A stretch of 64,000 bases of DNA from G963669295 sp963669295 (GTDB lineage Bacteria; Bacteroidota; Bacteroidia; Flavobacteriales_D; CALLUQ01). Made by a program: the position numbers and the translations under genes. The stretch spans positions 2,604,001 to 2,668,000 of the forward strand of contig OY769938.1 in assembly GCA_963669295.1 (NCBI GenBank), written 5' to 3'. Shown one piece after another: positions 19,156 to 28,056 of this stretch. Each line of letters opens with the position of its first letter. The stretch's first letter is position 1. The notes beneath the pieces are model-generated. The model searched no databases, was not told where the DNA came from, and saw only the letters and a program-made list of their open reading frames with translations.

Positions 19156-19497
19156 ATGCTGAAAAAAATCTTCATAATTCCTTTGATGTTTTTGTTACTG
19201 GCTTGCGCAGGTGAAGAAGGCATTCCTGAAAATGTGATGAACAAAGAGCAATTCATTGCAGTGATGGTGGATGTGCATATTGTTGAAGCTACAGCACAGT
19301 TGCGGCAGGTAAAAACAAAAGACGATTTAGCAAAAGCGGTACTGACCGATTATCAGGAGGCTTTTGAGCAACACAACATCACCGAAGAAGCATTTAAACA
19401 AAGCTTTGAATACTACCTCGATCATCCTAAGTTATTGCACGAAGTATACGAAGAGGTGTTCAATGAGCTTACCCGCATGCAAGACGAAGTGCATTAG
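19156..19497 (+). CDS. DUF4296 family lipoprotein
   Basis: 113 residues. A short signal peptide with lipobox LLLAC predicts acylation at Cys17. The mature part contains the DUF4296 signature (MVDVHIVEATAQLRQ) and is helical. Function unknown; the family is restricted to Bacteroidota as far as I know and is frequently found next to pyrC. It begins 2 bp after pyrC and ends one base before the stop of the convergent epimerase gene. Confidence 0.85.
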   Translation: MLKKIFIIPLMFLLLACAGEEGIPENVMNKEQFIAVMVDVHIVEATAQLRQVKTKDDLAKAVLTDYQEAFEQHNITEEAFKQSFEYYLDHPKLLHEVYEEVFNELTRMQDEVH

Positions 19498-19498
19498 G

Positions 19499-20509
19499 TT
19501 ACCCCATTTTTTGTGCGAAGAATTTTCCGGTATTGTCCACCGCCTCTTTGAGTGAGGTGAATTCAAAACCTAAGGCTTCTTTTATTTTCTTGTTGGAATA
19601 ATGGTATTTACAGTGCGAAGAGATGTGGGTTTCTTTGGTTAACCCCGATGCTTTTCCGGTAAACATCGACTGCAGTCGCTGAATGCGCCACCCCAGGCCG
19701 GTCATCCATTCCGATGCTTCCTTTTTTGGAACAGGCTTATTCATACTTTGCGCAATCAGGGTGAAGAATTCTTTGTAGGTCGTGTTTTTACCCACCAGTA
19801 AAAAGCGTTCGTTGTGAATGTCACTTTCCATGAGTTGCATCATGGCCCTTGATACGTCGCGGGCATCTACAAATCCGTTGATGCCAGTAGTGTAGTATTT
19901 AAACCCGTTCCAGATGGTTTTGAAAACGCTAACACTGCTCTTGTTCCAGTTGCCTGGCCCTACAATGATGGAAGGATTAACAATAACGGTAGTGAGCCCT
20001 TCTTCGGAAGCTCGCCACACTTCGCGTTCTCCGCTATACTTGCTAATGGCATAGTTAGAATTTTCGTTGGAGGCCTTCCACCAACAGCTTTCATCCAGGT
20101 GTTCTTCACGCAATGTTTTGCCAATAGCAGCAGTGGAACTCACATAACACAATTTTTTCACATTGCGATCGAGGGCTGCATTGACCACGTTGGCTGTTCC
20201 TTCTCCATTTGCCTTTAGCAGTGCAGCAGCATCGCCTGGCTGAAAAGATACCATGGCAGCACAATGGTAAACGTGGGTAACCCCTTCCATGGCCTCCAGC
20301 AAAGAGTTGATGTCGGTAAGGTCCCCATCCACCCACTCAATGGCATCGAACAATTGGTTGCCGTTATCAGAATAATAGCAAAAAACCTCACGAACAGATT
20401 CCAGGTTGCTGTTGGTGCGCTTTATGGCGCGTACCTGCTGTTGCTGTGTGGTAAGGTCAAACAGTAGGTGTGTGCCTACCAACCCCGTTCCGCCGGTCAC
20501 GAGAATCAT
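19499..20509 (-). CDS. NAD-dependent epimerase/dehydratase family protein (extended SDR)
   Basis: 336 residues, one Rossmann domain plus a C-terminal substrate domain. The dinucleotide-binding motif is TGGTGLVG (5-12), the acidic cofactor-site region DGDLTD (61-66), the SDR catalytic pair Y153-x3-K157 with upstream Ser in YVSSTAAIG. Extended SDRs of this kind act on nucleotide sugars or on hydroxysteroid/dihydroflavonol-like substrates; which applies is not visible. Cytoplasmic. Convergent with the pyrC transcript and divergent from tyrS (80 bp). Confidence 0.88.
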   Translation of the reverse strand: MILVTGGTGLVGTHLLFDLTTQQQQVRAIKRTNSNLESVREVFCYYSDNGNQLFDAIEWVDGDLTDINSLLEAMEGVTHVYHCAAMVSFQPGDAAALLKANGEGTANVVNAALDRNVKKLCYVSSTAAIGKTLREEHLDESCWWKASNENSNYAISKYSGEREVWRASEEGLTTVIVNPSIIVGPGNWNKSSVSVFKTIWNGFKYYTTGINGFVDARDVSRAMMQLMESDIHNERFLLVGKNTTYKEFFTLIAQSMNKPVPKKEASEWMTGLGWRIQRLQSMFTGKASGLTKETHISSHCKYHYSNKKIKEALGFEFTSLKEAVDNTGKFFAQKMG

Positions 20510-20565
20510 GGCGTTAAAGTTACATATAAAAGATGATGGCAGTAGTGAAAATTCCTACTTCTTGC

Positions 20566-20573
20566 TAACTTTG
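20566..20573 (+). promoter_or_regulatory. Candidate -7 element for tyrS
   Basis: TAACTTTG matches TAnnTTTG, 16 bp before the tyrS ATG. No exact TTG is found 17-20 bp upstream, so the -33 half is weak. Confidence 0.35.
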
Positions 20574-20589
20574 GGCAAAATCTAGAGCA

Positions 20590-21870
20590 ATGAATTTTGT
20601 TGAAGAATTACGATGGAGGCGCATGATCCACGACATGATGCCGGGAACTGAAGAGCAATTGCAAAAAGAAATGACGGCAGGGTACATTGGCTTTGACCCT
20701 ACCGCCGATTCGTTGCACATTGGTAGCTTGGCGCAAATCATGACCTTGTTGCATTTCCAGCAGGCGGGACACAAGCCCATTGCATTGGTGGGAGGGGCTA
20801 CCGGTATGGTGGGCGACCCTTCAGGCAAATCGGAGGAGCGTAATTTATTGTCGGAAGACCTATTGAACCACAACCTGGCATGCATTAAAAAGCAGTTGGA
20901 ACAATTTCTTGATTTCGATTGTGGTGCTAATTCAGCAGAGGTCGTAAACAATTACGATTGGTTCAAAACAATGAGTTTTTTGGAATTTATTCGCGATGTG
21001 GGGAAGCACCTTACCGTAAATTATATGATGGCCAAAGACTCGGTAAAGACCAGGCTTACTGGCGATAGTGGAATGTCGTTTACGGAGTTCAGCTATCAAT
21101 TGGTGCAAGGCTATGATTTTTATTGGCTGAACCAACATAAAAACTGTAAGCTCCAACTAGGAGGCTCTGACCAATGGGGCAACATTGTTACAGGTACTGA
21201 GTTGATTCGACGAAAAGCACAGGGTGAGGCTTACGCATTAACCACACCGCTGATTAAGAAGGCTGATGGTACCAAGTTTGGAAAAACTGAAGGAGGAAAC
21301 GTGTGGTTGGATCCAGCAAAAACATCGCCTTACAAGTTTTACCAGTATTGGATCAATGCATCTGATGAAGATGCTGCTACTTATATCCGCATCTTTACCT
21401 TAAAGAGTAGAGAAGAGGTGGAGGCTCTTGAGGCTACACATGCCGAGGCACCGCACTTGCGTACATTACAAAAAGCACTGGCCGAAGACATTACCACACG
21501 GGTGCACTCAAAAGAAGCACACGATTCAGCCGTTGCTGCTTCGCAAATATTGTTTGGTAAGTCAACAGCCGACGACCTGAAAGGAATTGATGAAGCCACC
21601 TTGTTAGCGGTATTTGAAGGAGTGCCACAAAAAGCGGTAAACCGCGTTGATATTGAAGCGGGTGTGGAAATTGTAGACATGCTATCGGATGCTACAGGGT
21701 TTTTGAACTCGAAAGGCGAAGCCAGACGGGCGTTGAAAGAAAATTCCATTAGCGTAAACAAAGGCAAGGTGGCCGACGACTATAAGGTTACTGCCACCGA
21801 TTTAATCAATGATAAGTATGTGGTATTACAACGTGGCAAGAAAAATTACTTTCTGGTGAAGGCGGAGTAA
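20590..21870 (+). CDS. tyrS: Tyrosyl-tRNA synthetase
   Basis: 426 residues, class I aminoacyl-tRNA synthetase that charges tRNA-Tyr. Visible motifs: GFDPTADSLHIGS with the HIGH-type signature HIGS (43-46), GDPSGKSEER, QLGGSDQWGN for tyrosine binding, and KFGKT (229-233) as the KMSKS equivalent. An S4-like RNA-binding domain ends the protein (about 355-426, GEARRALKENSISVNKGK). Single gene with its own terminator 21 bp after the stop. Confidence 0.98.
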   Translation: MNFVEELRWRRMIHDMMPGTEEQLQKEMTAGYIGFDPTADSLHIGSLAQIMTLLHFQQAGHKPIALVGGATGMVGDPSGKSEERNLLSEDLLNHNLACIKKQLEQFLDFDCGANSAEVVNNYDWFKTMSFLEFIRDVGKHLTVNYMMAKDSVKTRLTGDSGMSFTEFSYQLVQGYDFYWLNQHKNCKLQLGGSDQWGNIVTGTELIRRKAQGEAYALTTPLIKKADGTKFGKTEGGNVWLDPAKTSPYKFYQYWINASDEDAATYIRIFTLKSREEVEALEATHAEAPHLRTLQKALAEDITTRVHSKEAHDSAVAASQILFGKSTADDLKGIDEATLLAVFEGVPQKAVNRVDIEAGVEIVDMLSDATGFLNSKGEARRALKENSISVNKGKVADDYKVTATDLINDKYVVLQRGKKNYFLVKAE

Positions 21871-21890
21871 TAATACAACGATATGATATT

Positions 21891-21927
21891 AAAAAGCCCC
21901 GTTGCATGTGCAATGGGGCTTTTTTTA
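21891..21927 (+). terminator. Terminator of tyrS
   Basis: Stem AAAAAGCCCCGTTGCA/TGCAATGGGGCTTTTT (one G-T wobble), two-base loop, then T-run. The A-run at the other end means it can also serve the leftward gene that ends at 21944. Confidence 0.9.
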
Positions 21928-21943
21928 TGAAGTGTATTTTGTA

Positions 21944-22321
21944 TCAATCGTTGTAAGCCATCGAATTATCGAAATACCCAACCAACTTATTGTTGGAGTA
22001 TTTGAGGGTTTTAATCACCTCGCCATTGCTGTTCCAAAATTCCCACTTGCCGATTTTTTGCCCTTCATCAAAGTGAGCATTGGCAATTAAGTTGCCATTT
22101 TCATCCCAGCGCTTCCAGTTGCCATGGTTGTAGCGTCCTTTCATATAACCGGTTTCAGAAATTTTGCCATTCTCATGGTAATAAATGGCTTTGGTAATGC
22201 CCTTATCAGTAATATAAAGTGCCTTGGTATTTCCTGAAGCATCACGTTGAGTGCTTACATGCTGCTGTGCTGTAAGAGTGATGGTCAAGAATAGCCCTAT
22301 GATTAATGCAGGTATCTTCAT
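21944..22321 (-). CDS. Small exported MORN-like (YwqK-type) repeat protein
   Basis: 125 residues from the ATG at 22321, chosen because MKIPALIIGLFLTITLTAQ is a clean signal peptide; an upstream ATG at 22354 would put a polar extension in front of it. The mature part consists of MORN-variant repeats (YHENGKISETGYMKGRYNHG, KRWDENGNLIANAHFDEGQK), as found in YwqK-type proteins common in Bacteroidota. Function unknown. The upstream region carries one TTAA pair 11 bp apart (22375, 22386), which may be chance. Confidence 0.75.
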   Translation of the reverse strand: MKIPALIIGLFLTITLTAQQHVSTQRDASGNTKALYITDKGITKAIYYHENGKISETGYMKGRYNHGNWKRWDENGNLIANAHFDEGQKIGKWEFWNSNGEVIKTLKYSNNKLVGYFDNSMAYND

Positions 22322-22497
22322 TGCAATTGCTTTACTGAGTATAACGAAATACATAACGTAAAGTTCTGAAAAATTTAATGATTCCTTAACATACGGTATT
22401 TGTTTAATTTGGAGGTAACCATAAATGGTTGATTATTAGTAATTAAAAATGGCGTTAACATTGCTTTGGCATTTTACCGTATTGCCAACGGTATGAT

Positions 22498-23493
22498 TTA
22501 GGAAAAGAGGAGATTGCATCCCCGGAGGTCGCTATGGTCGAAACGGCCCAGCACCTCGAAGGTGCCATCGGAAAATACTTTGCCAAGATCTTGTGTGGCA
22601 ATGAAGGCACAGGAGTATAGGTTGGCAAGGTCAATAACATTTAATCCTCCTGTTCCTCCGTTTTTCACCAATGCAAAAGGATCGTTTGGTTGTCGGGTGC
22701 TTACTTGCATCCACGGTGGGCAGGTAAACTTGCCATTGCCTTTCGAGTAGGCTTGCGACAACAGTTCGGTCATGCCGTACTCCGAATGGATGGTGCTTAC
22801 ACCAAACCCTTCTTTTAAAGTATGGTGCAGGGCTTCACGAATCATCTCTTTGCGCTGCCCTTTCATGCCTCCTGTTTCCATAATGATGGTGTGGGGCAGT
22901 TGAAGATCGTATTGCTCAGCAATGTCGAGTAAGGCATAGGTAACGCCCAGTAAAATGGTAGGTTGGTGGTGGTCGTTTAAAATCGCCAACGTGCTGACCA
23001 ATTCATCGTACTGTCGGAGGTAGAACCCACTTTTTGGATGTTGACTTTGTTCTATTAGTGCTTTGGCCATGTATACCAACGAAGAGCCTTGTCGCTCAAG
23101 GTAGGAGGGAAGTAGTGCCAGGATGCAGTATTGATCGATGGCACCATAAAAGTGCTCGAATCCTTTGGTAAAGGAATGCTCGTAAATGGCAATGTCTTTA
23201 ACATAATGGCTGCTGGTGGTGGCTCCGGTAGTGCCACTGCTGGTAAATACCGCCTCGGGCTTAAATGCTCCGGTGGTAACGCCATGTGTTTTAAAGAGTT
23301 GAATGGGCAAAAAGGGGATATCTTCCACCCGCTTGATGTGTGCCGGTGTAATTTGCAAGTGCTCCAGGTAGGTTTTATAAGTGGTATTATTCTCTGCCTG
23401 CCAACGAAATAATTTGAGAGCGATTTCGTTAAACTGATGAGTGTCTTTAATTTGGAACACTTGTTGTGCAGTATACGGTGCCTTTTGGCTCAT
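22498..23493 (-). CDS. LuxE-like acyl-protein synthetase / acyltransferase
   Basis: 331 residues of the LuxE (PF04443) acyl-protein synthetase type: FTSSGTTGATTSSH (83-96) is the ATP/AMP-binding loop shared with the adenylating superfamily, and METGGMKGQRKE and HSEYGMTELLSQAY are the conserved central motifs of the family. LuxE itself activates fatty acids as acyl-AMP for bioluminescence, but no luxCD or luxAB genes are nearby, so it probably activates another carboxylate. Cytoplasmic. Divergent from the small lipoprotein gene at 23539 (45 bp). Confidence 0.85.
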   Translation of the reverse strand: MSQKAPYTAQQVFQIKDTHQFNEIALKLFRWQAENNTTYKTYLEHLQITPAHIKRVEDIPFLPIQLFKTHGVTTGAFKPEAVFTSSGTTGATTSSHYVKDIAIYEHSFTKGFEHFYGAIDQYCILALLPSYLERQGSSLVYMAKALIEQSQHPKSGFYLRQYDELVSTLAILNDHHQPTILLGVTYALLDIAEQYDLQLPHTIIMETGGMKGQRKEMIREALHHTLKEGFGVSTIHSEYGMTELLSQAYSKGNGKFTCPPWMQVSTRQPNDPFALVKNGGTGGLNVIDLANLYSCAFIATQDLGKVFSDGTFEVLGRFDHSDLRGCNLLFS

Positions 23494-23538
23494 GTGTACA
23501 AAGCTACACAGAATAAAATATTTTGTAACTTTACGTTA

Positions 23539-24042
23539 GTGAAAGCAAGCATCAAGATAGCGTTAGTAATTGCCGTTTCAATAGGATTATTTTTTACTTC
23601 CTGTTTGAAATCGGAAAAATTCCCCTCCACTCCAGCCATTACTTTTGAGAGTTTTGAAGTGGCTGGCGACTCTGCTTTTTTAACCATTGCCTTTACCGAT
23701 GGTGATGGCGATATTGGGCTGGATGATGATGACACCTTGCCCCCATATCACTACGATGAAGGGAACAACCGCAATTTTTACAATTTATTTTTAGAATACT
23801 TTGAATGGGAAAGCGAGCAGTGGGTAAAGAAAGACCTTACTCCTCCTTTTTACTATCGTATCCCGGTCATTACCCCTACCGGCCAAAACAAGGCCCTGGA
23901 TGGTGAAATTGAAGTACTGCTTCCTTTTTATTACAACCCGTTTTTAACTTCTGGCGATTCGGTGAAGTATGAAGTGTTGTTGATGGATCGATCGTTGAAA
24001 GAAAGCAATGTGGTAGAGACCCACGAGATTATCGTTCCCTAG
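23539..24042 (+). CDS. Hypothetical lipoprotein
   Basis: 168 residues from a GTG at 23539. This start is chosen because the following VKASIKIALVIAVSIGLFFTSC is a lipoprotein signal peptide (lipobox FTSC, Cys22); the longer frame from 23437 would overlap the divergent LuxE-like gene. The mature part has an acidic stretch DGDGDIGLDDDD (resembling a Ca2+-binding loop) and beta-rich sequence ending in VVETHEIIVP. I do not recognise a named family. Attached to a membrane, probably facing the periplasm or the cell surface. Confidence 0.7.
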   Translation: MKASIKIALVIAVSIGLFFTSCLKSEKFPSTPAITFESFEVAGDSAFLTIAFTDGDGDIGLDDDDTLPPYHYDEGNNRNFYNLFLEYFEWESEQWVKKDLTPPFYYRIPVITPTGQNKALDGEIEVLLPFYYNPFLTSGDSVKYEVLLMDRSLKESNVVETHEIIVP

Positions 24043-24270
24043 TTCCCCTTTTTTAGTTGATGAATTGTTTTGAAGCACCCTGTGTGGCTTTATTGTATTC
24101 CTTTTAGGAGCGCTTAAATTACCCAGCTGCCATTGATTGGCTGCGCTTACGTATTGGAAAGATTGACTGTTTTGTTGTTCCCGCAGGGGCTTATTGGGTT
24201 CAGTGAAACAACCTTATTGCGCAACAAAAAAGGAACACCATTGAAATCAGTACAGGCAGCGTAACGGCAT

Positions 24271-24300
24271 AAAAAAAGCCCTTCCACCTGGAAGGGCTTT
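24271..24300 (-). terminator. Terminator of the Na+/phosphate cotransporter gene
   Basis: Perfect 11-bp stem AAAGCCCTTCC/GGAAGGGCTTT with loop ACCT; the A-run (24271-24277) forms the U-tract of the leftward transcript. The stretch 24043-24270 between it and the lipoprotein gene holds no recognisable feature. Confidence 0.85.
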
Positions 24301-24319
24301 GTGTTGTATTGTGGTTGAA

Positions 24320-26524
24320 TTAGAATTCGCCTGCTACTGCTTCACTAACGTTGATGATGTGGTCACCAATTTTCTCACAAGAGGAGAAAAGGTCGTTATA
24401 AATCATTCCTGCTTTGATGTTAAACTCCTGGTTCTCCATGTCTTTCAAGTGGCCTGTTCTCAATTCGTTTCTGAATTGGTTGATCACCCTTTCTTTCTCA
24501 CGCGCTTGATCCATGCTAATTTGGCCGTACTCAGCGTTAAGGTTAGTATTCATAATGTCAAACGCTTCTTCGAGGTGTTTGATCATTTTGTTCAAGCCGT
24601 CGCGTTGATCCTGGGTAAACCAGATTTTCTCTGCTTCTTTTCGCTCAATGGTTTTACTCATTTGGAAAAAGATGTCGCCAATGCGCTCCAGGTCGGTAGA
24701 AATGTTGAGCATGCCTCTCATGCGTACCGATGCTTCGGGGCTTAGCTCCGATTCGGATACTTTACCCAGGAAGGAAGCAATTTCAATTTCTACACGGTCG
24801 GTAATTTCCTCGTACTTTTCAATTTTATTGTAAAGCTTGTTTTTAGCCTTTTTATCTGGGTCGTTGATAAGGGTGTGAATATAACCTGCCATTTTCCCGG
24901 TGATTTTACCAAATTTGGCCACTTCCTTCTTGGCTTCAAGTATGGACAGCTCAGGAGTACCCATCACGCCCATTCCAATGTAATCTAACTTGAATTCTTC
25001 GTCGGCATCGCCTCTTGATTTTACAGTTTTAATGGCCAGTTTTACCAGCAGTGGAACAAACCAAATCAATAAGATAACGTTCAGGAAGTTAAACGTGGTG
25101 TGGAATGCGGCCAGCCCAATGGTGGCAGCTTCATATCCTTCTGCGGTTTCTGCAAAAGGGTCGGCAGTAATGATTCCCGAGCTTTGTAAGAAGGCACTGA
25201 TCCCCCGTAAGAAAAATGGGATGAGGAAGATCATCCACGTGACCCCCACAATATTAAACATGGAGTGTATCCGTGCCGACCGTTTGGCGTGGACATTCCC
25301 AATAAGTGACGCCAGCTCTGCGGTAATGGTGGTTCCAATGTTTTCACCCAAAATCATGGCCGCAGCTACTTCAAATGGTATAACACCTCCTACTACCAGT
25401 GTTAGGGTTAGCGCCATTGCGGCCGACGATGACTGTACCACAATGGTAACAAGCGCCCCAAGAAGCACAAACATGATAGGCCCAAGGAATGGTGTGTTTT
25501 TATAGTCGGTGAAAAACTGAACAATGGCCGATTCTGCATCTAGCGATGGAACGGCTCCTTTTAATTCTCCCAATCCCCAGAATAAGATGGCAAAGCCAAT
25601 AAAGGTTTGTGCCCATGCCTTTACTTTAGCATTCCTTACAAACATCATTGGGGCACCAATGGCGATAATCATTAAGGCATAAGATGAAAGGCTTACTTTA
25701 AATCCAAAGAAGGAAACCAACCAACCGGTGATGGTGGTTCCAATGTTGGCTCCCATCATAATGCCAGCACTTTGTACCAGTGTAAGTAGTCCAGCATTTA
25801 CCAAACTTACCGTCATTACGGTGGTGGCCGACGATGATTGAACAAAACTGGTAATGAAAAAACCACTGATCACTCCTTTTACCCGATTAGAGGTCATCGA
25901 ACCCAGGGTGTTTCTCAGTCGCTGGCCCGCTGCTTTTTGAATCCCTTCGCTCATCATTTTCATACCGAAAATGAAGAAGCCCAACGCTCCAATTAAGATC
26001 AATAACTTGGCAAGACCCCATGCGCGTTCGGTAGTGAATTTGCCTTTCGACGACCAGGCCATTTTCTCTTTGTCGCCTTTTACCTCGGCAATATTACCTT
26101 CTTTGGCAAAACCAATCTTGAATACATATTTCTCTTTTCCCGAAAGGTCCGCGATTTCATGCTTGTAGCCATGTGCATCAATAGGAGCAGTATAACTCCA
26201 CTCCGGGTCATCTTTCTTCGACTCAATTTTTGTACAATACTTAATCACTACTTCATCTACTATCTTGTCGCAAGAAACAGGGTAATCGATGGTCCAGTAC
26301 ACTACTACTCCTTCGGGCTTTGCCTTGGTTGAAATGTTCTTGAAAATATCACCCGATAAATCTGCTTTTGAAATAGCAGGAGCTACCTCCGCTGGTGCTT
26401 CAACCGCAACGATTGAATCCGTGGTGGTTGAGTCCACTACTGCTTCATCCTGACTCCAGGCCATATTGGATGAAAACACAAGTGCTACGAGGGCGGTAAA
26501 TAGGTTTAAACGTAGTGCGTTCAT
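24320..26524 (-). CDS. Na+/phosphate cotransporter with fused PhoU domain
   Basis: 734 residues from the ATG at 26524; the upstream ATG at 26584 is rejected because a -7 promoter element lies between (26546-26553) and the signal peptide starts at 26524. Layout: signal peptide (about 1-25), a ~140-residue periplasmic domain with a fibronectin-like WTIDYPVSCDK pattern, then the NptA/YjbB-type transporter with the two inverted repeats carrying QSSSATTVMTVSLVN/GANIGTTITG and QSSSAAMALTLTLVV/GENIGTTITA, and a C-terminal cytoplasmic PhoU-like helical domain (~last 200 residues). It takes up inorganic phosphate with Na+. The added N-terminal periplasmic domain is unusual for the family. Divergent from a phosphate-type porin. 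Confidence 0.93.
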   Translation of the reverse strand: MNALRLNLFTALVALVFSSNMAWSQDEAVVDSTTTDSIVAVEAPAEVAPAISKADLSGDIFKNISTKAKPEGVVVYWTIDYPVSCDKIVDEVVIKYCTKIESKKDDPEWSYTAPIDAHGYKHEIADLSGKEKYVFKIGFAKEGNIAEVKGDKEKMAWSSKGKFTTERAWGLAKLLILIGALGFFIFGMKMMSEGIQKAAGQRLRNTLGSMTSNRVKGVISGFFITSFVQSSSATTVMTVSLVNAGLLTLVQSAGIMMGANIGTTITGWLVSFFGFKVSLSSYALMIIAIGAPMMFVRNAKVKAWAQTFIGFAILFWGLGELKGAVPSLDAESAIVQFFTDYKNTPFLGPIMFVLLGALVTIVVQSSSAAMALTLTLVVGGVIPFEVAAAMILGENIGTTITAELASLIGNVHAKRSARIHSMFNIVGVTWMIFLIPFFLRGISAFLQSSGIITADPFAETAEGYEAATIGLAAFHTTFNFLNVILLIWFVPLLVKLAIKTVKSRGDADEEFKLDYIGMGVMGTPELSILEAKKEVAKFGKITGKMAGYIHTLINDPDKKAKNKLYNKIEKYEEITDRVEIEIASFLGKVSESELSPEASVRMRGMLNISTDLERIGDIFFQMSKTIERKEAEKIWFTQDQRDGLNKMIKHLEEAFDIMNTNLNAEYGQISMDQAREKERVINQFRNELRTGHLKDMENQEFNIKAGMIYNDLFSSCEKIGDHIINVSEAVAGEF

Positions 26525-26545
26525 GTTGCAAATTTTAGTTTGCGA

Positions 26546-26553
26546 CAAAAGTA
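26546..26553 (-). promoter_or_regulatory. -7 element of the Na+/phosphate cotransporter gene
   Basis: Minus-strand TACTTTTG matches TAnnTTTG exactly, 21 bp before the ATG at 26524. No good TTG at 17-20 bp, consistent with an activator-dependent promoter. Confidence 0.5.
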
Positions 26554-26586
26554 AATGGGGAATATCAAGTTCTCTTTTTTTCAATG

Positions 26587-26601
26587 TTAAGTTTGTGTTA
26601 A
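26587..26601 (-). promoter_or_regulatory. TTAA box 1 in the transporter/porin intergenic region
   Basis: GTTAA repeated at exactly 11 bp (TTAA at 26587 and 26598), 33 bp upstream of the transporter's -7 element. Same motif family as at 32956 and 39062. Confidence 0.5.
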
Positions 26602-26636
26602 CAAATGAAAGGTTGTTGTGGTGCCTTTTTGCGATG

Positions 26637-26651
26637 TTAACATACTGTTAA
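26637..26651. promoter_or_regulatory. TTAA box 2 in the transporter/porin intergenic region
   Basis: GTTAACATACTGTTAA: two GTTAA blocks exactly 11 bp apart (26637, 26648). It lies between the two divergent starts and could act on either. Confidence 0.45.
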
Positions 26652-26760
26652 GCTGCATCTACTAGCTCTTTTTGTTGTTGTATTGGGGGAATTGATGGTG
26701 TTTGTTGTAGCCTGCTCGTTGCATCAATATTATTTTAATGTTAAGGTTGTTTTTATTGGT

Positions 26761-26785
26761 TTAACTCAGTGTTAAAAACTGTTAA
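26761..26785 (+). promoter_or_regulatory. Triple TTAA box in front of the phosphate-type porin
   Basis: TTAA at 26761, 26772 and 26782, spaced 11 and 10 bp, embedded in CAGTGTTAAA, a string also found at 39069-39078. It lies 41 bp before the porin start. Confidence 0.5.
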
Positions 26786-26826
26786 CATTGCAGCGAAAAT
26801 AATCGTGAAACAAACCCATAAATGCA

Positions 26827-27978
26827 ATGAAAAAGCAGTCTTATTTTTTATTGATTCTTACGCTTCTGGCCTTTGGAACTTCATCAAGTTTTGCTCAGCA
26901 CGACACCACCAACAGTAAGTTCGGAAAAGGCATCCGAATCTTTGCAAAAGATTCTACTTTCTTCATGAAATTCAGTACCCGTTTCCAGAGCAGGTATGAA
27001 GGAACAATGATTCAAAACGATACCATGGTTGATCCGTATACGGATAGAATGTATTTGAGAAGGGCTCGTTTGAAGTTCGACGGTTGGGCACACGATCCAA
27101 GTATTGTTTATAAAGTAGAGATTGATGTGGTAAATGCAGAAGTGATTGATGCGGTAGTAAAATGGAACTTTGCGGGGAACTTCAATGTTTGGTTCGGACA
27201 AACCAAGTTGCCAGGCAACAGAGAAAGGGTTATTTCATCGCAAAACCTACAGTTGGTAGATCGCTCTTTATTGAACTCAAAGTTTACGCTCGATCGCGAT
27301 AAAGGCATTCAGTTGCGTCACCACTTTAAGGTGGGAAATGTATTGATTCGTGAAATTGGAGCCATCTCGCAAGGGGAAGGGAAAAACTTTACTTCTTCAG
27401 GGAAAAGTTATGGCTTTACCGGTCGTTTGGAAGTATTGCCTTTCGGCAAATTTGCGAGCAAGGGCGATTATGTAGGTGGCGATTTGAAGCGTGAAGAAAA
27501 GCCTAAGTTAGCATTGGCGGTTACCTACGATTTAAACGATGATGCAGAAAGGCTTCGAGGACAAATAGGTGACCTGGCCAGCGAAACACGCGATTTATCA
27601 TCGGTACAGGCAGATATGATGTTTAAGTACAAAGGGTTTTCATTGATGGGCGAATATGCTCAACGCGAGGTTACTGATGGTTCTCCCGTTTTGGAATCGG
27701 GCCAGGCATTTTATACCGGTACTTCCCTCAATGCACAGATGGGTTACCTGCTCAAAAACAATTGGGAATTTGCTACCCGTTATACCATTGTAACTCCTGA
27801 AGAAGAGATTGGCGAAGGAGAAATTACGGAGATGAGCTTTGGTATTTCGCGCTATATTGTTGGGCACAGTTTAAAGATACAAAGCGATGTGCGCTACCGC
27901 CAGGAAGAAAGCCTGGTGGAAGGTGTTGACATTGACGACGAGTTGTTTTTCCGTTTTCAAGTGGAAGTGGCTTTCTAG
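26827..27978 (+). CDS. Phosphate-selective-type porin (OprP/OprO family)
   Basis: 383 residues: signal peptide (1-23, ending FGTSSSFAQ) and an outer-membrane barrel of the OprP/OprO type. Family hallmarks include FSTRFQSRYEG, YLRRARLKFDG, the segment FNVWFGQTKLPGNRERVISS and LDRDKGIQLRHHF, and the C-terminal aromatic FQVEVAF needed for barrel insertion. The family passes phosphate or polyphosphate, or small anions, across the outer membrane. It is divergent from the Na+/phosphate cotransporter and shares its regulatory region with three TTAA boxes, so the pair likely forms an outer- and inner-membrane phosphate route. Confidence 0.92.
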   Translation: MKKQSYFLLILTLLAFGTSSSFAQHDTTNSKFGKGIRIFAKDSTFFMKFSTRFQSRYEGTMIQNDTMVDPYTDRMYLRRARLKFDGWAHDPSIVYKVEIDVVNAEVIDAVVKWNFAGNFNVWFGQTKLPGNRERVISSQNLQLVDRSLLNSKFTLDRDKGIQLRHHFKVGNVLIREIGAISQGEGKNFTSSGKSYGFTGRLEVLPFGKFASKGDYVGGDLKREEKPKLALAVTYDLNDDAERLRGQIGDLASETRDLSSVQADMMFKYKGFSLMGEYAQREVTDGSPVLESGQAFYTGTSLNAQMGYLLKNNWEFATRYTIVTPEEEIGEGEITEMSFGISRYIVGHSLKIQSDVRYRQEESLVEGVDIDDELFFRFQVEVAF

Positions 27979-28002
27979 TCAACAACCGTTCAAGCATACG
28001 TT

Positions 28003-28034
28003 AAAGGCTGTTTCGAAAGAAGCAGCCTTTTTTG
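28003..28034 (+). terminator. Terminator of the porin gene
   Basis: AAAGGCTG/CAGCCTTT stem extended inward by four pairs, GAAA loop, six T. 24 bp after the porin stop. Confidence 0.85.
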
Positions 28035-28056
28035 TTGAGGCATGAAATGATTGGTG

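Noticed and set aside
22375..22389. TTAA pair at 11 bp upstream of the MORN-like gene
   Set aside because: Single pair without a third block; the gene gives no support for a phosphate role. Kept only as a background example.
22475..22495. TACCGT/ACGGTA hairpin near the end of the LuxE-like gene
   Set aside because: Short stem with no U-run on the coding strand, so not called a terminator.
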